Shown here: piece by piece, positions 11,222 to 23,258 of the stretch
Position numbering within the stretch: position 1 is the stretch's first letter
How the letters are laid out: every line of letters starts with the position of its first letter
Origin: Papaver somniferum
Lineage: Eukaryota > Streptophyta > Magnoliopsida > Ranunculales > Papaveraceae
Length of the DNA: 64,000 nucleotides
Direction of reading: 5' to 3'
NCBI RefSeq assembly: GCF_003573695.1
Contig: NC_039364.1
Location: forward strand, 237,812,777-237,876,776
Notes under the pieces: model-generated
What the model was told of the DNA's origin: nothing
Databases searched by the model: none
The model's input: the letters and a program-made list of their open reading frames with translations, nothing else
Position numbers and translations under genes: made by a program

Positions 11222-12786
11222 CTACTCGGTACTGAAAAAAACAGGCCAACAACATCTCCGAGAAATGAAAATTTGATTAATCAACTTACAAAATTGATAG
11301 ATTCTCCAAGGCAGAGATGTCAGATGGAATTGGTCCTTCCAAACCGCTTGCTTGAATCTCTCTACAAATATTAAAAAAATTAGAAGCGATAAGGAACGAA
11401 GAGAAGTAGTGAACATGAACTCGATCAAAAGGTGTAAAATCTCACAGTCTTTTAAGTTTGGTCCAATTCTTTATAAAGCTAGGTATCTTTCCAGTGAATT
11501 GATTGTCACTTATTCAGCTGCATCACAATTCCAAATGCATTATATACATATGCTATCCAAAAGTTGTTCAATGAATTAAATTAAGATACCTCACACTTTA
11601 TCAATCTTACAAATCTGTCAGGTTGGTTAACTTCTAAAAAGTTGGCGGCACTTCCCCAGTAAAATTATTCGAGCTAAGCACTCTACAACAGTTACAAAGA
11701 GCAATCAACCAGTTTTATTTTATTATAAAAAAACACAAATTCCTCCGAGTTGTAAAATCTCAAAAAGTGAATATGCACTAAAAAACTTACATCCGGTTTA
11801 TGCCTACGATGTCTCCGAGTTTTTGAGGAAGATGCCAAGAGAGTTGATTGATTTCCAAAGCTCTGTAAAGTGAACATTAATGTTAATCGGCAAACAACAG
11901 CTAAATATTGAGTGGACAAGAAGCAATCAATAAGAGAACTTACAAATTTTTTAAAGTAGTGATATTTCCTATCTCTTCCGTGAATGGGCCAGATAATCGA
12001 TTTCCAAAGAGCGAGCTGCATTTGATTTGTTTCACTCTCTATTACTATTAATGTTGGAAAACAGCAACATCTGATTTGAAAATTTTGTTATTTGTATAGG
12101 AGAATAGAATGATACATATATTCTTACATGTTCACCAACTTCATAGAACCCCATACTTTTGGGATTGAACCGTTGAGGTAGTTGCGGTCAAGGTTACTAA
12201 CGAAAATAAAATTAAATTAAAAAGTCATAATTATATCAGTTGAGAAATTAGAAAGCCTAATATAGTGATATTTAAAGAAAACTAGGCTTACATTACTTGG
12301 AGGTAAGGAAGCTTGACAAGCTCTGGAGGTAATACGCCAGGTAAGCTCTGTCTATTAAGCACTCTACACAATCCAACCCCCAAAATTAAAGCATTTCAAA
12401 TCAGTTTATCAAAACAAGAGGTACAGTAGCTTAAATTAAAAGACCGTTAAACTTATTCACAGGAAGCCCCTAACTATAGGCAACACCTATGGTGGAGCTG
12501 ATATTCAAGAAACCCCAAAAATCTGCAGAAAAGAGGCATTGTTTTGCGGTGGTAAGAGCGGTGGTAAGAGCAAGGGCTAGGGATACCATTCTATCTCATT
12601 CAAAACCATATAGTTGTGAGGTAAAGTAGGAGTTTTGCTACTATAGCGATTGAGTATTAAAAAAAAAAGCACAGTTTCTAGGTTAGAGAAAGACGAAAAA
12701 GAAAAGAAAGGTGGGATGGCATTCATTTTGCCATATAATCTTCACTTTCGGGCTTACTTCACTTGAGTAGAATTCAGGAGAATAAC
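11222..12786 (-). pseudogene. Inverted LRR exons 3-9 of receptor kinase copy A
   Basis: Read on the minus strand, this segment aligns with copy B 25290-26890. The last LRR exon of the set appears near 11291-11362 and the first (homologue of 25709-25780) at about 12294-12365, with their GT-AG splice sites. The flanking exons 1-2 and 10-24 are on the plus strand, so the seven LRR exons are inverted relative to their own gene and cannot be spliced into it. Intronic sequence at 12440-12786 is likewise the reverse complement of copy B 25290-25640. LTR-derived sequence of the same Copia family lies at both ends (7200-7424 and 12787-12850). Confidence 0.88.
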
Positions 12787-12850
12787 TCTATTAGAGAATA
12801 TATTATACTGCTTTACTTATTATATTGCTTCGCTAAGGAAGTTATCGTCA
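12787..12850 (+). mobile_element. Internally deleted Copia LTR at inversion breakpoint
   Basis: ATTAGAGAATATATTATACT is the LTR head of the element at 7.2-11.2 kb. It is fused after about 35 bases to the LTR tail CTAAGGAAGTTATCGTCAAA. It marks the right inversion breakpoint. Immediately after it, sequence collinear with copy B (about 26925 onward) resumes on the plus strand. Confidence 0.8.
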
Positions 12851-12976
12851 AATCCAAGAAAAAGAATAAAAACTAAGCCTTCAACTCAACAAGAACGGAA
12901 TATTAAGTTTATCTAGACTAGCTGCACCACTATCATCGAGGTTGTTTTATATGTCTTGCTCCACGTCTCAATGCAG

Positions 12977-15900
12977 GAAGATTAGTGACTTACGTGGTAA
13001 TAAAAATGGTCCTTTTCCACCACTTCATAACTTGAAAAGCATGTATACACTGTAAGTTGGATATGTTGATTATTCCATTTATATGCACTTCTTTCTTCTG
13101 TCTTATGTTAGAGGTTCCATAGCTTATGATCAATAATTTCTTATATCTGGTTTTGTTTAGTATTCTAAGGAGTTGCAATGTTAACGGAACATTACCCACC
13201 TACTTTAGCAGTATGAAAAGGCTCAAATCCTTGTGAGTTCACTTACCTTTTCCTTTAACAATGAAAGAATAGTAAACTATTGTTGGAATTTTTTACTTTT
13301 TTTTGACCGAAAAAGGTTAACATTTTATTGAGTAGGAAAAAAAAAAAGAAAAACAAAGGAAAATGCAGATAAGTACAGCAATATGAATTATGAAATGACA
13401 AAAGCCAGCCAAATACCAAAAAGACCGAAGGCAGCCGCCCAAAACAACTAACAAAATTCGGCAACCCTACAGGACCAACTCCTATATTTTTTCTTGGCAA
13501 GATTGGGCTTCCAACTAACTAATTGCCATGACTGGAGTGGCCCTTTCATGTTACATTGAGCATCTACAACGGATTCTCGGGATCTTTCCTAAGCGGATGT
13601 TTATCAATAACATCCTTTGCTGATTTGTAATCAGATTTTCCTTTAACTTTAGGAAGTCTCAAAAAACCATCTCCACCGGTAAAATTTTGGGTGAAAGTAG
13701 TACAGTTGTCATGCCTTCATAGAGGAGCGGTTTTATTTTTGGAAAAATAGATACTATTGATGGCATGGATTGTTTAAGCCTCTAACAGATCTTTCGAAAC
13801 TAGAGGATGAGGGAGAGGATGTAAATCCTATGTGACCAAAAATATTATGACCTAAACAAATCTGGAAATTGAGGACACAATTCATTGTCTGTATACATTT
13901 CATTACCGAGTTGGATGCTTGGAGAAGTAAGAAGTATGTAAGTACCATTTCCTTAATGCTTAACCATTGGAGTTCATCTTGGTATATATGTTCATATTCT
14001 ATTGTATCTCTACACCAGGTATATATATTGTTCTGATGACAATACTAGTTGCATCTTTTCCCATTATTGCAGCTAGAAATTCCTCTAGTCCTGTTCTTCG
14101 GGCGGTTATAGGTCAACAAAAAGTTGTTATATGACAATTTGGTGCTGACCAGTTTAAATTTACTACTGCACTACTGTGACATAGGAAAACTTTCTAAGTT
14201 TTTGGCTTACTTTTTCACTAGTGCAATGTTGTAAAAAAGCTTCGTGTGCTAAGGATTAGCAAATACGAAACGTTTTATAACCTTACTTATATTTCTTTTT
14301 TGACACATACCTTATTATAGTGATCTTTCATACAACAATCTCACATTGGAGAACTCATGGGGTTGTCAACTGAACCGTACCATGTAAGAAAAATTTCTAT
14401 CACCCAACTTGTACCTTTTGCACTTTGCTTGATTATTTAATTGAATATACATTGTGGGAGACTTTCATCTTTTTTATTGGACAGAAATTTATTTGGAAGC
14501 TCTTCAATAAGAAACAGCTCGTAAGTTTTCATTCATTCTTTTCGAGAAATTTGCATTTTGAATAAACAAAAAGTGATCTCGCAATTTGAACATGCTCTCT
14601 CAAACATTGTGTACATAGATTATGAAGGAATGGCATACCAAAATGCTTGAAGAGCCTCGTTTGTCAACCGGGTAATTAAGTATAAATCTCTTGAAATATT
14701 TGAGAACATAAGATATTGTTTTCTCCTCTGGTTATGTACGTATATTAACAATTTTTATACACTTTTCCAGATCGTCATTCGTTCAACATCAATAGTGGTG
14801 GAGAAAGTTTTCTTGTGACTGGAAGTGATGATGGCAACTACGATGGCGATCAGAATGCAGAGGGCTCTTCGAACTTTTACCACCAAAGAACTAATAATTG
14901 GGCCTTAAGTACCACTGGTGATTTCATGGACAATGATGACGATAGTGATCAGTCTTATAGCTGGAATTCCTATAACATCTCTCTCGATGGCGGATTCAGA
15001 ATTATACATGGCCGCACGCAAATCTCCTCTATCTCTAACTTATTATGGGTTTTGTTTGATCAATGGGAATTATACTGTGAACCTCCACTTCGCTGAGATA
15101 GAATTCCTCCCAAATGATAAATCACAAGACAGTCTTGGGAGGCGTGTGTTAGATGTCTACATTCAGGTATGTAATACCATCCTGAAAGTTGGCTTTTTTT
15201 TCTTTCCTTCATATGACATAAGAAATTCTTTATTTAACTTGATGGCCATTGCAGGGAAAGCTTAAGTTGAAGGATTTCGATATTGTGAAAGCAGCAGGTG
15301 GAGTTCGCCAGGCAGTCATTAAAACATTCAATGTGTCAGTTACTAGTAATTCCTTGGAAATTCGGCTTTACTGGGCTGGAAAAGGCACACAAAGGATCCC
15401 TGAAGCCGGATTCTATGGTCCTCTTGTTTCAGCTATTTCTGTACTAAATCCTGGTGCTACGTTTTGTTTTTACTATCTATGCACCCTCTTTCTTACTTTC
15501 GCCATACAAACAAGCTCAGATCTGCACAGTTGCTGCATGTTCGAGTATGTAGGAACTAGCAAACCAAATGATTTGCATTTATATCTAATGATGTCGTATC
15601 TTACTTTTAGATTTTGTACCTCTTAGTTCAAGCACTCGTGGGAAAAACATATCTGTAGGTGCTGTGGCAGGAATTATTGCTGCTGTGTTATGTTTTGTCT
15701 TTATTCTGGTGGGTGCTGTCTGGTGGAAGGTTTATTTGGGGAGAAGAAACGCGATCGATAAAGGTAATTTTATGTCAAAGCACCTATGTTTATCTATAGT
15801 TATGCCAAAACACTAACCAAAGCCAAACAGCAACGGAAATCAACATTTGAACTGATGTACCCAAGTCATGTCTTTATCTGGTATCATTTGTTTTGTGTAT

Positions 15901-17126
15901 CTTCTCTTTAATAATGAACTTTCTTTCTTGTACTGATTTGTATTTGATAGAACTAAGAGGTTTGGACCTAAACACTAATTCCTTCACGGTGAGGCAAATA
16001 AAAGCTGCAACGAACAACTTTGCTGCAGAAAACAAGATTGGTGAAGGTGGTTTTGGACCTGTTTATAAGGTATCTACATCCAGAGCATTGGTCGTACTCC
16101 ATCATCTAGCTACCAGTGTTATACTTACATGGATCTCTTATTAACAAATGCAGGGATATCTGTTAGATGGCACTATAATTGCTGTTAAACAGCTATCTGC
16201 CAAATCTAAACAAGGAAATCGTGAATTTATAAACGAGATAGGCATGATTTCTGGCCTACGACACCCTAATCTTGCAAAGCTTTATGGATGCTGCATCGAA
16301 GGAAATCAGTTGCTTCTTATTTATGAATACTTGGAAAATAATTGCCTTGCCCGTGCATTGTTTGGTGAGTACTTGGACACATTTTGTTTCCTACCATCTT
16401 CTACGCTGCATTTAATATAATATTAAAGATTAAGGTACCACGAATTTTTGGTTGATTGCATATTATAGAAGAAGAAGCGGTCCAATTGAAGCTTGATTGG
16501 CCAACAAGGCAGAAGATTTGTATAGGTATAGCCAGAGGCCTAACTTATCTGCACGAAGCAGACGTTTACAGTTTTGGAGTTGTCGCGTTAGAAATTGTAA
16601 GCGGGAAGAGCAATACAAATTATCGGACAAAGGAAGAGTATGTTTATCTTCTTGATTGGGTAATAATAATAAAATCTCTAAACTTTTGATATTTGCTTAT
16701 CAGATTATTTTGATTTGATTTCTTAAAGGGGATAACCATCTTTCTCGGTATGCTCAGGCTTTAATTCTTCAGGAGAATGGAAATTTAATGGAGTTGGTTG
16801 GTCCAAAATTGGAGTCTGAATTTGAGGAGGAAGAGGTTTTGCGGATGATTAATATAGCTCTCATGTGCACCAACACATCTCCCACCTTAAGGCCTAAGAT
16901 GTCTTCAGTAGTCAGCATGCTTGAAAGCCAAACTCCTATTGGAGAATTCGTTTCGAATTCAGTAAGTGAATCTACCAACGATTTGAAATTCAAAGCGGTT
17001 GGAGATTATCATTATGATCAAACACAGAGTATTTCTAAGGATACCCCGTTCTCGGAGTCTTCAACATCTGCTGCTGATCTTTATCCTCTCATTAACGAAT
17101 CAGATTACTGGATCAACAGAGATTAG
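12977..17126 (+). pseudogene. LRR receptor kinase copy A, 3' two thirds
   Basis: Remnant of exons 10-24. LRR exons are at 12977-13051 and 13161-13232. The next LRR exon (the DLSFNKLSG exon of copy B) and half of its neighbour are deleted; the remainder is at about 13904-13937. Malectin exons begin near 14771 but are frameshifted near 14944-14950 by one added base. The membrane segment is at about 15655-15740. Kinase exons start near 15950 with [10 protein letters not shown], and the AVKQL lysine is in the exon at 16154-16365. At about 16555-16558, TYLHE joins directly to ADVYSFG. A 305-bp stretch (by copy B coordinates) is lost, removing the HRDIK catalytic loop, DFG and APE motifs. The C-terminus ends at 17126. 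A working kinase is impossible. Confidence 0.9.
13285..13900. repeat. Intron with retroposon-like and MITE-like remnants
   Basis: 13290-13540 starts with a T-rich run. Read on the minus strand it ends in AATAAAATGTTAACC followed by an A-rich tail, like the 3' end of a LINE or SINE. 13558 onward (GAGCATCTACAACGGATTC) resembles a MITE terminus. Both are shared with copy B (about 27440-27680 and 27876-28220), so they were inserted before the duplication. Confidence 0.4.
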
Positions 17127-17695
17127 AGAAGTTATACAACTTCCAAGGCATTATATAAACTAGTACGATATACGAGTTGACGGAGTTTACATGTGTTTAA
17201 ATGTATTCGGAGTTTTGTCCAACTTTTCAATTTCCGCCTTGAATTGTAAGTAATATAATCTATCTACTGTGTTGGAGGATTTTCATAAACTTACATATAT
17301 CAGTACTATCATGAATTAGGTTTTCATGGGTGCTACTGCCAAGATAATTGTTATTGCGAAAGATGGATGTTATTGCATCAGAAAAGTTTCTAGTGTCACA
17401 TCAGAAGTGCTTGGTATTATATTAGACAAGTGTTTGGTTGGTGTCACTTCAAGCTGGGAAAGCAAAAAATGCTGGTCTGGCATCTTTTTTTTTTTGAATG
17501 AACATAAATTAGGTAAAATCTGGAGAAAAGTTGCTGAATAAAAGAGAGAGATGCATTCTACAGATTTTAAATAAGCAAAAAATAAGCATCCAGATAACCA
17601 AACTGCAGTGTGAGAATCAATTATAGCCTAATCTATCAACCTGATTACATTCACACACAGTGGATACTAGTGCATATCTGATATGAACGGTTTCG
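17127..17695. other. Spacer between receptor kinase A and F-box A
   Basis: The sequence is alignable by eye with 32454-33060 in copy B. A short plus-strand open frame (17326-17541) is not recognisable and is not kept open in copy B. The stretch is likely 3' flank of the two convergent genes. Confidence 0.5.
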
Positions 17696-17696
17696 A

Positions 17697-18982
17697 TAAG
17701 AATGTGGCTAGCTCGATAAAAATAGTTGAACCAGATCCAGCTCTCTCACTTGCCCTTCAAAGTACTGAAATTTGATCGCCTCGAGGTTCGTCAACAAACA
17801 ATGAGGCACTACGTCCAATGTCAAAGGGCCCTCATCAACTTTACCACGACAACAAACCTACATATTAATACATATCAGAGACGTTTTATCTATTTTACAC
17901 AAATTAACGGCATGATAAAAACAACACAAAACAAAAGATTTTAAGAAGTTGGTGTATTCTTACCCCACCAAAGACGAGTGACTCCAAATATGGTGAGAAT
18001 TGTGAAAAGGTGAATAATGATTTAGCTTGCTCAGTCTTGATGAAAGACACTTCCAAAGTGATCAAATTATTGAAGGTAGAAAAACTTGTAGATAGATCAT
18101 CTTCCAGCTCAAGTTTCTAATAAAGATACAGAGAAACAACTTACCCCAACTTGCTAGAAAAAAATAATCAGCCAATAAAGGTAACTCCCAAAATACGCAA
18201 CCATACCTCAAATATATCAGCTGATAACATCAATCGGGACACCTGGCTTAGCATACATGTGGCATATATCTGCATCCACTAGTGACGGAAAGCTCTCCAC
18301 CACTAAATGTTGTGATATACCATCATTGATTGTGATGGACATTAGATTTGGTGCATCAATCATGATTTTGGTATCCGCCTTACAAATATTCAAAGAATTA
18401 AAGAAGGTTAATGATTTCAGTGCAGCCGATATGATATTCAAATGATTCAACAAACAATATTTCAAACACAATTCTTCAAGAATAAAGCTGAAGTATTTTA
18501 AGTCTTGGAAAGGATACTAATTGTGGAAGATTAAGATGCTGACCACCATAAAGATCAATGTCTAACAAAGTCGGTGATTCACAAGTGTAAAGGTCGACAG
18601 GGATAATATCCGCTCCTTCAGCGTCCCTACTGACGATGAGCTCTTCAACTCCACACTTAACGGCCATAGTAATCCAAGCCTTTATCCGCTGGTCATCAAA
18701 GTACTTACCGTGACAGGTGATACAGAATTTCTTACGAAGAACCAATATCTTATCCACGAAATCCATGAAGCTCCTGGTAGAAGATTGTGTTTCTTCTGTA
18801 TCAGGAGACTTCCATTCGCGAAAATCAAGCACATGAAGAGATATCCAGAGATTCCTCCATTCTTTAGACAAAATTGTTGTTGAAACAACACATTTGGTAG
18901 GAAGCAAAGAGAGAATGTGATGAATTAGGTGTTCAGGCAACCTGTGGATCCTATCCTCTCCTCCCACACCCTCCTCCTCCAT
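17697..18982 (-). pseudogene. F-box/LRR/FBD-type protein pseudogene, copy A
   Basis: F-box/FBD proteins are putative substrate adaptors of SCF ubiquitin ligases. The likely start is the ATG at 18982 (MEEEGVGG). The F-box follows at once (DRIHRLPEHLIHHILSLLPT, then KCVVSTTILSKEWRNLW), then LRR-like segments (VEELIVSRDAEG, LLDIDLYGGQHLNLPQLVSF). Near 18472-18480 roughly 57 bp present in copy B are missing, and the frame ends at a stop after LKILQLYS. The continuation (LNHLNIISAALKSLTF, FPSLVDADI) is in another frame at 18471-18217. Fragments of later exons reach about 17700, where the FBD-like end is truncated relative to copy B. The gene is convergent with receptor kinase A. Confidence 0.82.
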
Positions 18983-19506
18983 GTTGTTTCTAAAAGTAAC
19001 CAAGATTGGCTCATTTAAAGTCAGAATACAGGTAATTAATCACGTTCAAACACATACACACATGCTTCATAAACATTAGAGAAATCAGTAGAAATATGAT
19101 ATAAGTGTTTGTTAGTATTTCCTGTTATCAATTCTGTTTCACTATCCCCCGTCAATCACGGGGGTGGTGTTGTCGTCCTACGAAACAACCAAGAACAACT
19201 TTACAGTAAAAAGGATAATGCCCAACAAGTGTTTCCGGTAAACTAGAAAAACATTAAGCAAATAGAATAAAAGGGCATGTCAAGTTAGCTCCAACTGCTA
19301 AATCTAGACAGACACTAAAAATTAAAGTACTTGGGATTGAACTTAAAACAGTTTTATCAGTAAAGCATTCTAAATTTAACCCATAGGAACCAAGTTATGC
19401 CGCTCTTTAAAATAATTTCAATTTAACTAAGATTCAGCTTTGAAACCCCAAAGATGATACGATTGTTATCTTTCATTTTCAACAACACAAATGCACATTT
19501 GTTAAG
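18983..19506. other. Upstream flank of F-box copy A
   Basis: Non-coding. Part of it (about 19185-19500) corresponds to the roughly 300-bp unit that is present twice upstream of F-box copy B. No distinct promoter element can be defended by eye. Confidence 0.5.
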
Positions 19507-20309
19507 AAGGTTATTATTGGGGCGTCACACTCCAATAAAGGGGCTTCACTTGGATTCTTAATGTCCAAAAAAATGGTTGTGGGATATCCTATACATATAC
19601 AAAATGTCTAGATTATCCTTTAACTAGAAGTGATTTTATGTTCAGGCTTGGATTAATTCCAACCGAAGAATTTTATTTGCATGTAATTTTACGTCCAGGT
19701 TTGGATTAGTTCCAACCGTGGAAGCTCATTTTACGTCCAGGTTTCTTTTAATTCCAACCGTAGAATTCGATTTTACGTCCAGTTTTCTTTTAATTTCAAC
19801 CGTAGAAAGTGATTTTGCGTCCAGGTTTGGATTATTTCCAACCGTAGAAGTGATTTTACGTCTAGGTTTGGATTAATTTCAACCGTAGAATTTTATATGT
19901 ATGTAGTTTTACGTCCAGGTTTGAATTAGTTTCAACCGTAGAAGCTCATTTTACATCCAAGTTCCTTTTAATTCCAACCGTATAAGTGATTTTATGTCTA
20001 GGTTTGAAATATTTCCAACCGTATAAGTGATTTTACGTTTAGATTTGGATTATTTCCAACCGTAAAAGTTTATTTTACGGTCAATTTTTCTTCCCACAAA
20101 AATTTTGCCCCAGAATTCACTAAGTATACAACAAAATTCATTAATTTAATTTTTATCTAATTAAATTAAGTTAAAATTAACTAAATAAGGGTTGTTTAGT
20201 TACAAAATTATTTGAGATAAGGGGTTTTTGATATTACTTACGGGTGATCCGTTTTTGTCCTATTAGGTGACGCCCCTCTAATGGAATGTGACCCGTAATA
20301 ATAGCCTTG
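19507..20309. mobile_element. Mutator-type MITE containing a minisatellite
   Basis: This 803-bp element is bounded by inverted repeats of roughly 40 bp: left AAGGTTATTATTGGGGCGTC, right inverted CAAGGCTATTATTACGGGTC. The flanking 9-mers are TTTGTTAAG (19498-19506) and TTTGGTAAC (20310-20318), seven of nine identical. The same place in copy B (about 36021) is uninterrupted and reads TTTATCAAC, an empty site. A 9-bp duplication and long inverted repeats point to a non-autonomous Mutator-like element. No coding sequence. Confidence 0.75.
19625..20075 (+). repeat. Minisatellite of 40-50 bp units inside the MITE
   Basis: About nine degenerate copies of a unit built on GATTTTACGTCCAGGTTTGG followed by ATTAATTCCAACCGTAGAAG. 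Unit length varies by a few bases and two variants (ATTAGTTCC and CTTTTAATTCC) alternate. Confidence 0.85.
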
Positions 20310-22534
20310 TTTGGTAACAAAAAATCAAGGAAAACCCTAAAATGCCAATAGAAAAAACCAAATTGAAAACTAAAAGAAAACAAAAACAGAAATCAAATTA
20401 GGGGAAGAAATTAAAGGTTGAATCCCTATCTATCAATGTAGAATCAAATTGAAATTTACCTGTTCAAACAGTGGAATCGAATCAGGGGGGAGAAGAGAAA
20501 AGTGAAGAAGCTTCAAGGAGGCTCTTCTCAGGGTTTTAAGTTTTAACAAGTCTGATGACGATTAAGCCGAGAGAGAGTGTGTATTTGCAGAGAGACTATT
20601 TGGTAGAAAGAAAGAAAGACATATTTACCCTCGAGTCCGGTGAATTTTCTCCTACGGTATTATGTTACAGCGGGCAGGCACCCTCCTTGACCCCCCGAGC
20701 CCGAGGCAAAGAGTCGTATCATTTCCGTAGAGAGAGAAATCAGGAGTAATCCGATTTCTCTGAAACCAAAATCAGAATTCAGGCATTCTCATCATCATTG
20801 AAAGGTTCAATTTGAAATGAAAATCTTAGAATTGAACAACGGTTCAAGAGACAGCGTATGTGCAGTGCTCAGTTTCAACTTAAACTAGTAAGAACCTCCT
20901 CCTCATCTCTTTTCAGCTCCATTCATTGTTGACCTAATTTGATCCTGAAATTGCATTTTTCTGCATTACTTAAAATCTGTGGTTTTTTTCTTTGTGTATT
21001 ATTCACATTTTAGGGTTCAACTAGGATAGTGTTAGAGACAACAGGATTTTTATAGGGACTAATTCGCCCAATTGTTATTAGCTTAGACTCTCTTTTGCAT
21101 TTTTGATTTAAGCTGTGGATGGCCTAAGCAATTTATAATGGAAAAGGGTACCATGTAAATCAAGTCTTTCTATGAATACTATGTAACTTGTAATCCGAAT
21201 TAGGACATATTTAATGGAAGAAACCAATTTATTTATAAATTGAAGTTGCATAGAGACAACAGGCTTTCTGCAGGGATTAATTGAAGTTATTAGCTTAATA
21301 GTCTCTCTTTTGCGTCTTTGATTTAAGCTGCAATTCTCTTAACAGAATCGAAATCTTGGATCCTAACATACTTAATGGAACAAACCACTTTGTTGTTCTC
21401 CAGTCTCTCTGTCTCCCATTAGATAGCCTGAACTGGTAATTTGTGTGGAAACCAAGCTAGGCTTTTACAGTTCAAAATCTCAATTGAAGCTTAAAGTGGG
21501 ATAGTTCTGGAAGCTACTCAGAAGCCTAAATTCTTGGTTATTAGTGGTACATTTTTTTCTTTGCTATTTATACGAAAGTGTCTTTCTTTCTTTCTGGTGC
21601 AGGTACTTTTAAGAATTAAACAACACTACATTAACACTCCTCTGTCAGCCACTAGAGCTGCTTAATTGGGGCTTTAAATTAAATGGGAGTTGTGCTTGTG
21701 GGTTCAAGGGTACAACTCCAGTTACCTAGAGACGTGGTGCGAGCTAAGAATTTGGAGGACAAAGTTGGCGGTTGAGCAGACCAAGCTTTAAAACTGATGG
21801 TGGTGGTGGTTGGGTAATGAAGTAGAAGAACCAATAATGAAGCTAGTAAAAGCTTAAGTTGAACACACTGCACAAGGCAAAACAGGTTAGTAAAAGCTTA
21901 AGTTGGCCATATTGATGCAAGCAATGATCAAATGTAATTAATATATGTTATTTGGAAGGAAAAAAAAATCACTTCTCATTCACATCAAGATCGCAGAGAA
22001 AAGTCTTTGTCCAAAAACTTGGACACAATAAAATGTCAGACTAAGTGTTCACCATAAACTTTTGTTACAAAATAAAAGATCTCCTCCTTCAGGAAGTGTT
22101 GCTGCTTTAGATAATTGGAACATGGTTTATGCAGTGCAGGGTATGCTGATTCATTTATGACCTACTTTGATTGCTTGTTATTATCCTGCATTCTTCAGCA
22201 TTACTTAAACCAGTGGTTTTGTTTGTGTATTATTGGCATTTTACAGTTCAACTAAGATAGTTATGATCAGTCAAGATGGAATCACAAGCCTAATAAAAGT
22301 TGTATAAAGAGAACAGGCTTTCTATAGATTAATTTACGACTTAGAGCCTGGGTACCATAGAAAGAATAGAGCTAGAGTGAACAAGTGGAAAAGAAAGAAT
22401 CATGTGAAATATTGCATATACATTGCTGTAGCTTTTAGTGTGTATAATCTGCTGTTGCATTTTAGATTTCGTGTAACTTCATCTACGTAACATTTTATAT
22501 GTGCTTATAACCCACCATTTGTCGCTCACCAAGC
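20310..22534. other. End of unit A and inter-unit spacer
   Basis: Up to about 20710 the sequence matches copy B (36060-36510), which fixes the right border of the duplicated unit. From there to 22.5 kb no gene is recognisable. It contains several copies of a loose motif (GTTCAACTARGATAG, then ACAGGCTTTCTATAGGGATTA) at about 20865-21130, 21245-21345 and 22130-22345, and again at 24020-24350. A direct repeat of AGTAAAAGCTTAAGTTG lies at 21847 and 21887. Confidence 0.5.
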
Positions 22535-22935
22535 TGATCTTGTTCAGCGTGTTTCAGGTGGTATTGTTCTTGCACCCGAAGGAATCAATGGGAGCATTTG
22601 TGGGATAAGAGAATCGGTGATAACAGTTCTTGGTTTCAGATATATACAAGCTAATGACCAGTTCAAAGATCAAAGACAGATCGAATCTCTAGCGAGTCCC
22701 TAGGAAAAAGACATCCATCCTGGACACGTTTTCAATGGGATCACGTGCGAATCAATGTGAAGAAAGAGGTACTGACATACAACCCATTTACCCTTTTTTC
22801 CTTTTCAAAAAAGTTTTATTTGGTTGACATCTTATCATCTGACATATCTGTTTGTCCAGATAGGCTCTCATGGAATGTCATCAGTGTCAACCCTTCGAAA
22901 GAGTTGGAAAGTATGTAGATTAACCCAGAAACTGT
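22535..22935 (+). pseudogene. Rhodanese/UPF0176 (TrhO-like) pseudogene, copy B
   Basis: The frame containing GGIVLAPEGINGSICGIRES and VITVLGF runs to a stop at TAG after IESLASP (about 22700). It corresponds to the N-terminal domain of copy A but with a single GGIVLAPEGINGSI block and without the GIRE-stop of copy A. A second piece near 22855-22935 matches the SWNAISV and IERVGKY region of copy A but is disrupted by TAG and by loss of the WNELISD part. The active-site loop and C-terminal part found in copy A are absent here, so this is a truncated relic. It opens duplicated unit B. Confidence 0.75.
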
Positions 22936-23258
22936 GAATGATTGCTTAGCATAACAAGGTATTTTTTGATTTCGGTTGGATTAAATTTTCTTATGTTTTG
23001 AATGCTGATACTGAAATTTATGCAGCTTTTGAGAAGTGTTAGTGAATTTAGTGCTAGTTTGATCAGATCTGATTGTTTGATACTTTTGTAAAGAAATGGA
23101 ATTTTTTGTGTAGTAAATTGGTTCTTTTTTGTTAGGTTTGAAGATTGTTAGTGGAAGCAAACATTGTTTGCAGATGGATTTTGTGAGGTTACGGGTTAAT
23201 ATGATTGAGATCTGATTAGAGTTTTTTTTTTTTTTTTTTTGATGTTTTGATTTTGTAG

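Noticed and set aside
12977..17126. Copy A receptor kinase as a second functional gene
   Set aside because: LRR exons are inverted or deleted, the malectin exon is frameshifted, and the kinase lacks HRDIK, DFG and APE.
17326..17541. 71-codon plus-strand frame after receptor kinase A
   Set aside because: The corresponding sequence in copy B is not open and no motif is present.
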